Assembly (NCBI GenBank): GCA_002440845.1
Contig: DJVL01000021.1
Location: 9,377 to 61,279, forward strand
Length of the DNA stretch: 51,903 nucleotides
Source: Patescibacteria group bacterium UBA6257
GTDB taxonomy: Bacteria; Patescibacteriota; Minisyncoccia; UBA6257
Reading direction: 5' to 3'
A model generated the notes under the pieces. It did no database searches. It worked only from the letters and a program-made list of their open reading frames with translations, and was not told the DNA's origin. A program made the position numbers and the translations under genes. Of the stretch, positions 1 through 5,243 are shown one piece after another (position 1 is the stretch's first letter; every line of letters begins with the position of its first letter).

Positions 1-178
1 TCCTTTAGAGTATTTATAAATCTCAGCGGGTCAATGTTTGCTCCTTTTACTTTTATAGAAAAGTGAAGATGAGGTCCTAAAGAATAACCAGTACTCCCTG
101 AAAGACCGATTACTTCACCTCTTGTTACCTTATCCCCCTTGGCAACTTTAAATTCATTTCTTGCGGGATACCATTTTG
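1..178 (-). pseudogene. Truncated duplicate of the M23 peptidase C-terminus
   Basis: Positions 4-158 match 1865-2019, inside the intact M23 gene, over 155 bp with three mismatches, all in the first 50 bp. Read on the minus strand it encodes the last part of an M23 (LytM) domain, including GYSLGPHLHF. Homology stops abruptly at 158. Upstream codons read YAKWYPAR and are preceded by an in-frame TAG at about 181, so there is no start codon and no N-terminal half. The frame is still open at position 1, where the intact copy would be about to end. It may be a decayed duplicate, a recombination scar, or an assembly edge falling inside a repeat. It is very unlikely to be functional as it stands. Confidence 0.75.
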
Positions 179-182
179 CATA

Positions 183-380
183 CTATATTTTACTTTTCAT
201 TAAAATAGTCATAACGACAAGAGTTAAAAGCATAATCGCGGCAAACCAAATGCGAGCATACTGGTTGGCGCGCGAGATTTTGTCCGGATAATCAATTTCT
301 CGGCCAGTACGCCTTCTAAGCTCGTCAATTACTTTTTTACTCGAAACCCGCCAAAAAAATGCTGCCGCAATTGCGACCAT
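183..380 (-). CDS. Small putative membrane protein, possibly a gene fragment
   Basis: This 65-residue frame has hydrophobic segments at about residues 2-10 and 46-60, separated by a basic, charged stretch (VIDELRRRTGREIDYPDK). I recognise no family. The first ATG overlaps the 3' end of the truncated Gmad2 gene by 44 nt. The hydrophobic character continues upstream of that ATG in the same frame, so the real N-terminus may lie elsewhere. It sits exactly between two broken genes, in a stretch that looks like a recombination or assembly junction. It could be a genuine small membrane protein brought next to the Gmad2 gene, or the tail of a larger gene. I see no ribosome binding site. Confidence 0.35.
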   Translation of the reverse strand: MVAIAAAFFWRVSSKKVIDELRRRTGREIDYPDKISRANQYARIWFAAIMLLTLVVMTILMKSKI

Positions 381-1059
381 CGCGAGAACATTGAATATTA
401 CCTGATTTATCTTTGTCTTTTTCTGGATTGTAATAATACAACTTGGCAGTTTTTGAATCAGAAAAGATAACCGGAATTCTTAATTCATCAGCATTTTCTG
501 ATAAATCAGAAGGATTATCTTTTTCTAAAACAAGCCAGCCTTTTTGAGTTGTTGGCGCTTCAAAAACCAGCTCTGCTTCAAATGGCACAAAATCTTCTGT
601 CATCCAATCCCCTTTGGCTTGAGCATAATCTTGAGCAATAGTATTACCTTTATCATCTAATAATTTTACTGGAAAAGTTGCCTCAAAAAACCAAAACCCC
701 CTCGTCTCGCCTTTAATTAAAAGTGGGCTGGAAATTTTCTCATTTGCCTGAGGAGAAAAAACGCGAATTAAATCTTCGTGAGGACAAAGAGCAAACTCGC
801 AATTTGGACCAGTACGACCAATGTATGAGCCATCGGAACACAATCTTGCTTCTTGAGTACAGGCTACAGGCTTTTCTGTATTCTTAAAACCAAAATAATA
901 ACTGAACGCTATCAAACCTCCAATAACTGCAAGAATGCTTATTGTAATAATAAGAACCCGCCTCGCTCTGCCCCGCCTGTGGCGGAACAAGCTCGATAGA
1001 ACCTTTTTTCTCCCTGCCTGCGCAGGCGGGGCAGAGCTCGAAATGAATTTTATTTTCAT
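337..1059 (-). CDS. Gmad2-domain surface protein, probably truncated (GerMN part missing)
   Basis: The 240 residues comprise a basic cytoplasmic head, one membrane anchor at about residues 35-56, a Cys-containing segment (CTQEARLCSDG...C...C), and an immunoglobulin-like Gmad2 domain at about 95-200 (FSPQANEKISSPLLIKGETR). In proteins of this kind known from Patescibacteria, Gmad2 is followed by a GerMN domain. Here the GerMN start (YYYNPEKDKDKSGNIQCSRDG) appears and the frame then ends 11 residues later with unrelated sequence. I infer a truncation at about position 378. The N-terminal residues SSSAPPAQAGRKKVLSSLFRHRR are encoded by an inserted GC-rich inverted repeat (965-1037). The start ATG follows a palindrome and a poly-A stretch. 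The likely role is an extracytoplasmic protein of unknown function. Confidence 0.7.
   Translation of the reverse strand: MKIKFISSSAPPAQAGRKKVLSSLFRHRRGRARRVLIITISILAVIGGLIAFSYYFGFKNTEKPVACTQEARLCSDGSYIGRTGPNCEFALCPHEDLIRVFSPQANEKISSPLLIKGETRGFWFFEATFPVKLLDDKGNTIAQDYAQAKGDWMTEDFVPFEAELVFEAPTTQKGWLVLEKDNPSDLSENADELRIPVIFSDSKTAKLYYYNPEKDKDKSGNIQCSRDGRNCGSIFLAGFE
965..1037. repeat. Compound GC-rich inverted repeat inside a coding region
   Basis: Arms GCTCTGCCCCGCCTG (965-979) and CAGGCGGGGCAGAGC (1023-1037) are perfect 15-bp inverted repeats. Nested inside are CCGCC-TGT-GGCGG (974-986) and the 12-bp palindrome GCCTGCGCAGGC (1016-1027). GC content is far above the surroundings. The element is read through in frame by the Gmad2 gene, giving an Ala/Gly/Arg-rich N-terminal extension. 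It looks like a mobile or amplified palindromic element of the CCTGCGCAGG type. Confidence 0.8.
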
Positions 1060-1070
1060 AAGTTATTTTT

Positions 1071-1086
1071 TCCGCCAGCTGACGGA
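1071..1086. repeat. Short palindrome TCCGCCAGCTGACGGA
   Basis: This 16-bp near-perfect palindrome has one position that pairs as G-U on the minus strand. It lies between the stop of the SplB-like radical SAM gene (1094) and the start of the Gmad2 gene (1059). It has a T-run on its left side on the plus strand, but no U-run downstream on the transcribed minus strand, so I call it a palindromic repeat rather than a terminator. Confidence 0.5.
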
Positions 1087-1093
1087 TTAATTT

Positions 1094-1849
1094 TTAACAT
1101 ACAACCTGACAAGGAATATTTTCTTCTTTAAAAAGATTAGCTAACTCGTTTCCATTTTGTATTTTTTCCAATTGATATTTTTTATAAACCCAATCAGCAT
1201 AATGGTAATTCATCTTATCAATTATAACATAATCTACTTTACCTTTTAACTTAGTCACTAAACTTTCTGCCTTTGGCAAAAGAGGGGCTATCATCGCATA
1301 GGTTTTGATGCCCTCTTGATGTAATTTCTCTAAAGCTTGAATTCTTTCTTCAATTAAAGAAGTCCGGGGCTCAAAAATCTTTCTAATTTCTTCATCGCCG
1401 GTTGTAATGGTAAATCCAATCTCTATTTCCCGAAATTTCTTTAATAGCTCTAAATCTCGCAGAACCAATGGCGATTTTGTTTGAATTGTCACTGGCCAAT
1501 TATTTCTTTGGAGAATTTCCAGGCATTTCTTTGTTAATTCATATTTTTTCTCAACTGGTTGATAGGGATCGCATACTCCACTTAACCAAACTCTTCCTTT
1601 TTTCTTTTTCTTTACCCCCACACCAAAACTTTTGGTGTGGGGGTTTATTTCCCGACTGAGCAGTTCTGGCGCATTAATCTTTACGTCAACGAACTCCCCC
1701 CAGTTCTCTTTATGGCCGCTAAATCTTTTCATAAACCGAGCGTAACAGTAAATACACGAGTGCGTACATCCCACATAAGGACTGATCGTCCAATCATAAA
1801 CTTTCGATTTTGAAAGAATATTTTTTGCCTGAATTTCTTTGATTTTCAT
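1094..1849 (-). CDS. SplB-like radical SAM protein (DNA repair photolyase-like family)
   Basis: The protein has 251 residues. The radical SAM cluster motif CxxxCxxC is GCTHSCIYC, with Cys28, Cys32 and Cys35. RVWLSGVCDPYQPVEKKY at about 88-105 and the following strands (VTIQTKSPLVLRDLELL, EIGFTITT) match the COG1533/Rv2578c-type family related to spore photoproduct lyase. The substrate of this family is mostly unknown, so no specific repair activity is claimed. A perfect 14-bp inverted repeat (1615-1643) is read in frame and encodes NPHTKSFGVGV just before KKKKKGRVWLSG, a loop insertion compared with what I expect of relatives. The start ATG lies 2 nt after the M23 stop, so the two are probably cotranscribed. 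Confidence 0.8.
   Translation of the reverse strand: MKIKEIQAKNILSKSKVYDWTISPYVGCTHSCIYCYARFMKRFSGHKENWGEFVDVKINAPELLSREINPHTKSFGVGVKKKKKGRVWLSGVCDPYQPVEKKYELTKKCLEILQRNNWPVTIQTKSPLVLRDLELLKKFREIEIGFTITTGDEEIRKIFEPRTSLIEERIQALEKLHQEGIKTYAMIAPLLPKAESLVTKLKGKVDYVIIDKMNYHYADWVYKKYQLEKIQNGNELANLFKEENIPCQVVC
1615..1643. repeat. Perfect 14-bp palindrome inserted in a coding region
   Basis: CCCCCACACCAAAA, one central base, then TTTTGGTGTGGGGG. The arms are exact reverse complements. It lies in frame inside the SplB-like gene and adds about ten residues (NPHTKSFGVG) between two otherwise expected segments. Confidence 0.8.
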
Positions 1850-1851
1850 TA

Positions 1852-2802
1852 TTAAAAAGCACTATTTAGAGTATTTATAAATCTCAACGGGTCAATGTTT
1901 GCCCCTTTTGCTTTTATAGAAAAGTGAAGATGAGGTCCTAAAGAATAACCAGTACTCCCTGAAAGACCGATTACTTCACCTCTTGTTACCTTATCCCCCT
2001 TGGCAACTTTAAATTCATTAAGATGCAGGTAAAGAGAATAAATTCCGAGGCCATGGTCAATGATTATCATCTTTCCGTAAACTGTTAATTCTTCGACAAA
2101 GCTGACTACACCATCGTTGACGGCATAAACCGGTGTGCCAACGGCGGCATCCAAATCCACTCCCAAATGCCGAAGGGAAACATCTCCTTTTTTTCTGATA
2201 TTCCCGAAAGCTCCAACATTAATAACCGAATCTAACGGATACAAAAAAAATTTATCAAAATATGGTTTCGGAGTATATTTTTCAAGAACCTGCCAGATAA
2301 GGACACCCTCTTTTGTAGAAATATTATCCACGATATTATAAGGAGTATATCCTTTTTCTTCAAGCGCCGGAGTAAGGTTGAATTCTACTACTGGAAAATT
2401 TCTTTTTTTTATCGTAATTGTCTTTGTTATATCCCCTCTGCCGGGAATAGAAACGGATAGAGAATAATCTCCGGGTGTTTTCCCGGCATCAATCCCTACA
2501 ATGTCTATCTGCTTCCCGTCGGTTCCTATCGGGAAAAAATCAAATAATTGTTTGTCAAATTCGCCTGTAATTTGTTCTTCGGGCGATAAATTTTCTATTA
2601 TTACCACCAAAGTATCTCCTTGTTCTAACTGATTGTTAGAAACCAAAACCTCTAAAGGTTTTTGCAAAGTAGTGGTAACCATCGCTTCTTTTTGCGATAG
2701 GTCTTCCTGTTTTTTGCCGTCAGCTAAATAAATAATTCCCAGTAAAACCACTGATAAAATTACGGCAATCGGAAATATTTTCTTTTTTGGAAATCTTGCC
2801 AT
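1852..2802 (-). CDS. Membrane-anchored M23 (LytM-type) metallopeptidase
   Basis: The 316 residues have a short basic N-terminus and a signal-anchor or signal peptide at about residues 9-27. A beta-rich middle region (about 45-135) resembles an extracellular beta-sandwich. The C-terminal M23 domain spans about 195-310. Zinc ligands are visible in HLGVDLD (His212, Asp216) and HLHF (His291/His293), with the glycine-rich SGSTGYSLGPHLHF motif. The family cuts peptidoglycan cross-links or, when degenerate, activates amidases; here the metal site looks intact. It is outside the membrane and acts on the wall. The downstream radical SAM gene begins 2 nt after its stop. A near-identical 155-bp piece of its 3' end is duplicated at the start of the window. 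Confidence 0.85.
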   Translation of the reverse strand: MARFPKKKIFPIAVILSVVLLGIIYLADGKKQEDLSQKEAMVTTTLQKPLEVLVSNNQLEQGDTLVVIIENLSPEEQITGEFDKQLFDFFPIGTDGKQIDIVGIDAGKTPGDYSLSVSIPGRGDITKTITIKKRNFPVVEFNLTPALEEKGYTPYNIVDNISTKEGVLIWQVLEKYTPKPYFDKFFLYPLDSVINVGAFGNIRKKGDVSLRHLGVDLDAAVGTPVYAVNDGVVSFVEELTVYGKMIIIDHGLGIYSLYLHLNEFKVAKGDKVTRGEVIGLSGSTGYSLGPHLHFSIKAKGANIDPLRFINTLNSAF

Positions 2803-2948
2803 AATCTTTATTTTTTAATTTGTCCTGAGTTTACTTGTAGTGAGTTTATCGAATCTATCTAAGGGTTTGACTGCTTGGTTAGATTTTTAAATCGGGGAAT
2901 GCTTTTGGCAAAAAATATAATCGCCTGTTAATGAAGATTTTAAACATA

Positions 2949-2973
2949 AGACGGATTCTATATGAACCCGTCT
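2949..2973 (-). terminator. Weak hairpin terminator after the DUF167 gene
   Basis: Stem AGACGG/CCGTCT with a 13-nt loop starts 4 nt after the DUF167 stop on the minus strand. It is followed by TATGTTT, only a modest U-run. The 174-nt spacer down to the M23 start also contains a TATATT that could be a -10 for the M23 gene, with no convincing -35. Confidence 0.45.
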
Positions 2974-2976
2974 CAT

Positions 2977-3225
2977 TTATTTTATTTCAAAAACTTTATT
3001 TTTAGAAGAAAAACCGCTTTTCAAAATAACTTGAGAAACAGGAACTTGAAAATATTCTGCTAATTTTCTTATTATTGCCTCATTTGCTTTTCCTTGCTTC
3101 GGTGGTTCTTTCACCCAAATAACAAAATAAGCTTCGCCCGCCTTTCCCAAGACTTCGGCGGGCACGCTAACTTTTTCAATTTTTTCTTCTTTGGCCAGTG
3201 GTTTTGCTTTAACAAAAATTTTCAT
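2977..3225 (-). CDS. DUF167 / YggU-family small protein
   Basis: The protein has 82 residues, with the family signature at about 36-70: WVKEPPKQGKANEAIIRKLAEYF followed by VILKSGFSSKNKVFEI. This is the UPF0235 (COG1872) fold, a small alpha/beta protein of unknown function found alone or fused to other domains. The length is slightly short of the ~95-100 usual in other bacteria but the core is complete. The start ATG is preceded by GGGGTGAGGGCAAGAAG, which contains a possible Shine-Dalgarno. It lies about 180 nt downstream of a discrete structured RNA with its own promoter, so it may be read through from that promoter or have its own. Confidence 0.85.
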   Translation of the reverse strand: MKIFVKAKPLAKEEKIEKVSVPAEVLGKAGEAYFVIWVKEPPKQGKANEAIIRKLAEYFQVPVSQVILKSGFSSKNKVFEIK

Positions 3226-3403
3226 CTTCTTGCCCTCACCCCAAAATTTGGTAGTGATAGGTCAATTAATTCTTCAGGTTTTTGTTCTTTTGCATTATGG
3301 AAGTATTATGGAAGTCCGACTCCCCTACCTCAATTATTTTTTCTTTAAAACCAAAGAAAAAACTCCGGCGCCAAGGCAAAGCAAGCCGATAATTAAAGTT
3401 GTT
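3226..3403 (-). other. Spacer with an orphan hydrophobic reading frame
   Basis: There is no gene with a normal start here. On the minus strand, the codons from about 3425 to 3339 read HWQGP, then LLTTLIIGLLCLGAGVFS, then LVLKKK and TAA. This is a convincing membrane helix with a basic tail, but it is preceded by an in-frame TAG and has no ATG, GTG or in-frame TTG at its head. It overlaps the 3' end of the structured RNA. It could be the remnant of a small membrane protein gene displaced by the RNA, or chance. Confidence 0.3.
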
Positions 3404-3544
3404 AAAAGGGGGCCTTGCCAATGCTAAGGTCGAATTCAGCAAACAATCAAGTGGGTGCCCGCATCCCTACCCCAAGGGGTAAAGAATATAGGGCTCCCTT
3501 TAGAAATGATTTGACCTGAATCGTTCCTTAGCCCAGCAAAGCCC
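3404..3544 (-). ncRNA. Structured small RNA (~140 nt), family uncertain, 6S-like rod
   Basis: The ends pair as GGGCUUUGC (3544-3536) with GCAAGGCCC (3418-3410). The helix continues GCUAAGG/CCUUAGC and AUUCAG/CUGAAU, separated by symmetric internal loops. Beyond a large internal loop it ends in GGGAGCCC/GGGCACCC and a UACCCCUUGGGGUA hairpin. An extended -10 (TGATATAAT) lies just upstream so that initiation would fall on the first G of the closing helix, and UUUU follows the 3' strand (GGCCCCCTTTT), giving a self-contained transcription unit. The rod with a large central bubble resembles 6S RNA. The GNRA-type apical loop and AGCAGCC motif of SRP RNA are not seen. Family assignment is inference. 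Confidence 0.55.
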
Positions 3545-3549
3545 AAGGT

Positions 3550-3558
3550 ATTATATCA
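3550..3558 (-). promoter_or_regulatory. Extended -10 promoter of the structured RNA
   Basis: TGATATAAT on the minus strand (the hexamer TATAAT is the complement of 3550-3555), with no good -35. The predicted start is at about 3544, the first base of the RNA closing helix. It lies between the ndk stop and the RNA. Confidence 0.6.
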
Positions 3559-3572
3559 AAAAAAATCAAAAA

Positions 3573-4160
3573 TTAAAACATCATATCCTCTTCAGCTCTT
3601 TTATATTCATAAATTTCCTCCGGAGAAAACCAAAAAATAATCTCATGCTCAGCTTCTTCCGGCGTTTCCGAAGCGTGAACGATATTATGAATAGCTCTTT
3701 TCTCCCGATTAGCGGCATCCGGCGAATCAACGGAAAAATCGCCTCTGATGGTTCCCATTTCAGCATTAACCGGCAAAGTCGGACCAACAATTTTTCTTAC
3801 CATATCTATGGCATGAATTCCCTGAACCACCATTTTAATAAGAGGGCCAGAAATCATATAATTAATCAACCACTTTCTTACCTCTAAACCTATCTTTTCC
3901 GGATCATTGGTCCCCATTTCCTTAATGGGGTCATAACCATATTTCTCGTAACTGGCTAAAGTTTTTTCGCCGAGTCTTTTAATCCATTTTTCATCTTTGG
4001 GATAATGTTCGTCTACCTGATTTTCATTGGCCCTTACCATTTTTAAAGCAATGACTTTTAAACCTCTTTGCTCAAATCTATGAATAATCTCTCCGATTAG
4101 TCCCCTTTTTATGCCGTCGGGCTTAATTAAAACTAAAGTTTTTTCTTCTTTTGGATTCAT
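3573..4160 (-). CDS. ndk: Nucleoside diphosphate kinase with an internal insertion
   Basis: It transfers the gamma phosphate between NTPs and NDPs in the cytoplasm via a phosphohistidine. The 195 residues compare with about 140 usually. KTLVLIKPDGIKRGLIGEII is the N-terminal strand/helix, and the catalytic His is His162 in NIVHASE. IRGDFS and SPDAANRE are the conserved nucleotide-binding segments. The extra length is a block at about residues 55-98 (between EHYPKD and YMISGP), where the canonical enzyme has a short loop. The block is charged and helix-like and includes EKYGYDPIKEMG. The tail YKRAEEDMMF is short. Upstream is a decamer-repeat leader, and upstream of that rplU on the same strand. 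Function is confident; the role of the insertion is unknown. Confidence 0.95.
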   Translation of the reverse strand: MNPKEEKTLVLIKPDGIKRGLIGEIIHRFEQRGLKVIALKMVRANENQVDEHYPKDEKWIKRLGEKTLASYEKYGYDPIKEMGTNDPEKIGLEVRKWLINYMISGPLIKMVVQGIHAIDMVRKIVGPTLPVNAEMGTIRGDFSVDSPDAANREKRAIHNIVHASETPEEAEHEIIFWFSPEEIYEYKRAEEDMMF

Positions 4161-4179
4161 AATTAAAATAATGTTAGGA

Positions 4180-4235
4180 TATTCGTTGAAATACTTGAAA
4201 ATTCATTGAAATACAAGGTATTTCAATGTATCAAA
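4180..4235. repeat. Decamer repeat array A with perfect hairpin (ndk leader)
   Basis: The array consists of degenerate TTGAAATAC/TTGATACA units. Units in both orientations create CATTGAAATAC-AAG-GTATTTCAATG (4204-4228), an 11-bp perfect stem with a 3-nt loop. It lies 20-75 nt upstream of the ndk start. Confidence 0.7.
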
Positions 4236-4272
4236 TTAAAAAGATTCCCGCAACTTGTTTTAAACACCGAAG

Positions 4273-4590
4273 CTACGCTTCAATGTTTTTTGCCTCTACT
4301 TCCATAAAGGGCTGTCTATGGCCTTTTTTCTTTCTATAGCGAGTTTTTGGATGATAATGAAAAACAATAATTTTCTTTGACTTTCCTTCTTTTTTCACCA
4401 AAGCTTTGACTTTCACTCCTTCTAAATAAGGCTGGCCTATTTTCACTTCGCCTTCATCATCAACTAAAAGCAGGACTTTGTCAAAAATAATTTCCTCCCC
4501 TTCTTTGGCTTTTTTTATTTTCTCTATTCTTATTTTTTGTTGTGGAGAAATAAGATATTGTTTCCCCCCTGTCTCAATTACAGCAAGCAT
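4273..4590 (-). CDS. rplU: 50S ribosomal protein L21
   Basis: The 105 residues are full length for L21. The N-terminus MLAVIETGGKQYLISPQQKI is the family signature, and the C-terminal FHYHPKTRYRKKKGHRQPF is the rRNA-contacting basic loop. L21 binds 23S rRNA domain VI with L20. The usual partner rpmA (L27) is not next to it; ndk follows instead. The start codon is preceded by an AT-rich block (TTAAAATATATG) that is shared almost word for word with the ftsL leader, and by decamer repeats further up. Confidence 0.96.
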   Translation of the reverse strand: MLAVIETGGKQYLISPQQKIRIEKIKKAKEGEEIIFDKVLLLVDDEGEVKIGQPYLEGVKVKALVKKEGKSKKIIVFHYHPKTRYRKKKGHRQPFMEVEAKNIEA

Positions 4591-4686
4591 ATATTTTAAG
4601 AATTTTTAATTTTAAATTTTAAAACAATATTTAAAAATTGTTAATGTATCTCAACCTATTTCAATGTATCTCTATGTATTTCTAAG
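4591..4686. repeat. rplU leader: AT-rich module plus decamer array B
   Basis: On the minus strand, four to five tandem units (TAGAAATACA, TAGAGATACA, TTGAAATAGG, TTGAGATACA) occupy 4641-4686. They are followed by an AT-rich module containing AAATATTGTTTTAAAATTTA that runs to the start codon of rplU. The same module with the same ending stands before ftsL at 8713-8768. Confidence 0.7.
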
Positions 4687-4730
4687 TTTAAAAGGTTAAG
4701 ACAAAAAAGGGTAAAGATATGATTTTTAAT

Positions 4731-5108
4731 TTATCCGTTTAGAAAATAAACCTGAGAACTGATGATTAAAACAAGAAAAGCAATTCCTATATTAACAAAA
4801 AAGAATATTAAACTCAAGTTTCTTTCTTCTCTGCCAAAAAAACGGGAAAGCAAATAATTGATGCCTAGGAAAAATAAACCCAAAAACCAAGCTTCCCAAA
4901 TCAAGGTTCTTCTGCCTAATAAATTCAAACCCAAATCATTAGACCGATAAACCACCGGAAAATCAGGAGCGGTTTTTTTAAAAACCTGCCAATTGAGGAA
5001 GAAAGAAAAGGCAAAAATTGCTAAAAAAAAGACAGAAATTAACAATCTCTTTTTTTTTGAATCCGGGTTTTTTATTGACGATATCATTAAAGAAAGAATT
5101 TTTTTCAT
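4731..5108 (-). CDS. Small three-helix membrane protein of unknown function
   Basis: The protein has 125 residues. Hydrophobic helices lie at about residues 22-39 (LLISVFFLAIFAFSFFLNW), 69-88 (LIWEAWFLGLFFLGINYLLS) and 98-117 (LSLIFFFVNIGIAFLVLIIS). The N-terminus is basic (NPDSKKKR) and a short extracellular loop carries PVVYRSNDLGLNLLGRR. I do not recognise the family. It starts 20 nt after the tRNA-Glu 3' end on the same strand and could be expressed from the tRNA promoter by read-through. There is no clear ribosome binding site. Confidence 0.7.
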   Translation of the reverse strand: MKKILSLMISSIKNPDSKKKRLLISVFFLAIFAFSFFLNWQVFKKTAPDFPVVYRSNDLGLNLLGRRTLIWEAWFLGLFFLGINYLLSRFFGREERNLSLIFFFVNIGIAFLVLIISSQVYFLNG

Positions 5109-5127
5109 ATAAAAACTGGCAAAAAAG

Positions 5128-5202
5128 CGCCGTCATCGGGATTTGAACCCGAGTTTCCACCGTGAGAAGGTGATGTCCTAAACCAAGCTAGACGATGACG
5201 GC
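5128..5202 (-). tRNA. tRNA-Glu (anticodon CTC)
   Basis: A cloverleaf is readable on the minus strand. The acceptor arm GCCGTCA pairs with TGACGGC and the discriminator is G. The D arm follows TCGTCTAGC, the anticodon stem-loop is CCACC/GGTGG around TTCTCAC, and the T arm is CGGGTTCAAATCCCG. The anticodon CTC is at the complement of 5164-5166. The 3' CCA is not encoded. Short GGCAAAA/TTTTGCC inverted repeats flank the gene. Confidence 0.95.
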
Positions 5203-5210
5203 ATTTTGCC

Positions 5211-5238
5211 ATTTTAGCATAAATATTTTTATAATCAA
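5211..5238 (-). promoter_or_regulatory. Promoter of tRNA-Glu
   Basis: TTGATT (complement of 5233-5238), 16 nt, TAAAAT (complement of 5211-5216), placed 8 nt before the tRNA 5' end. Confidence 0.6.
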
Positions 5239-5243
5239 AGGGA

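Noticed and set aside
1071..1086. Rho-independent terminator after the SplB-like gene
   Set aside because: The hairpin is not followed by a U-run on the transcribed strand; it looks like a member of a palindromic repeat family.
3094..3427. Plus-strand reading frames opposite the DUF167 gene and its upstream spacer
   Set aside because: They are antisense shadows with phenylalanine-rich, biased composition and no ribosome binding site.
3404..3544. SRP (4.5S) RNA
   Set aside because: The end sequences look vaguely similar, but the GNRA apical loop and the AGCAGCC side of the SRP core are absent.
4978..5160. A 60-codon frame overlapping the tRNA-Glu gene
   Set aside because: It starts inside the tRNA and runs out of frame through the 125-residue membrane protein gene.
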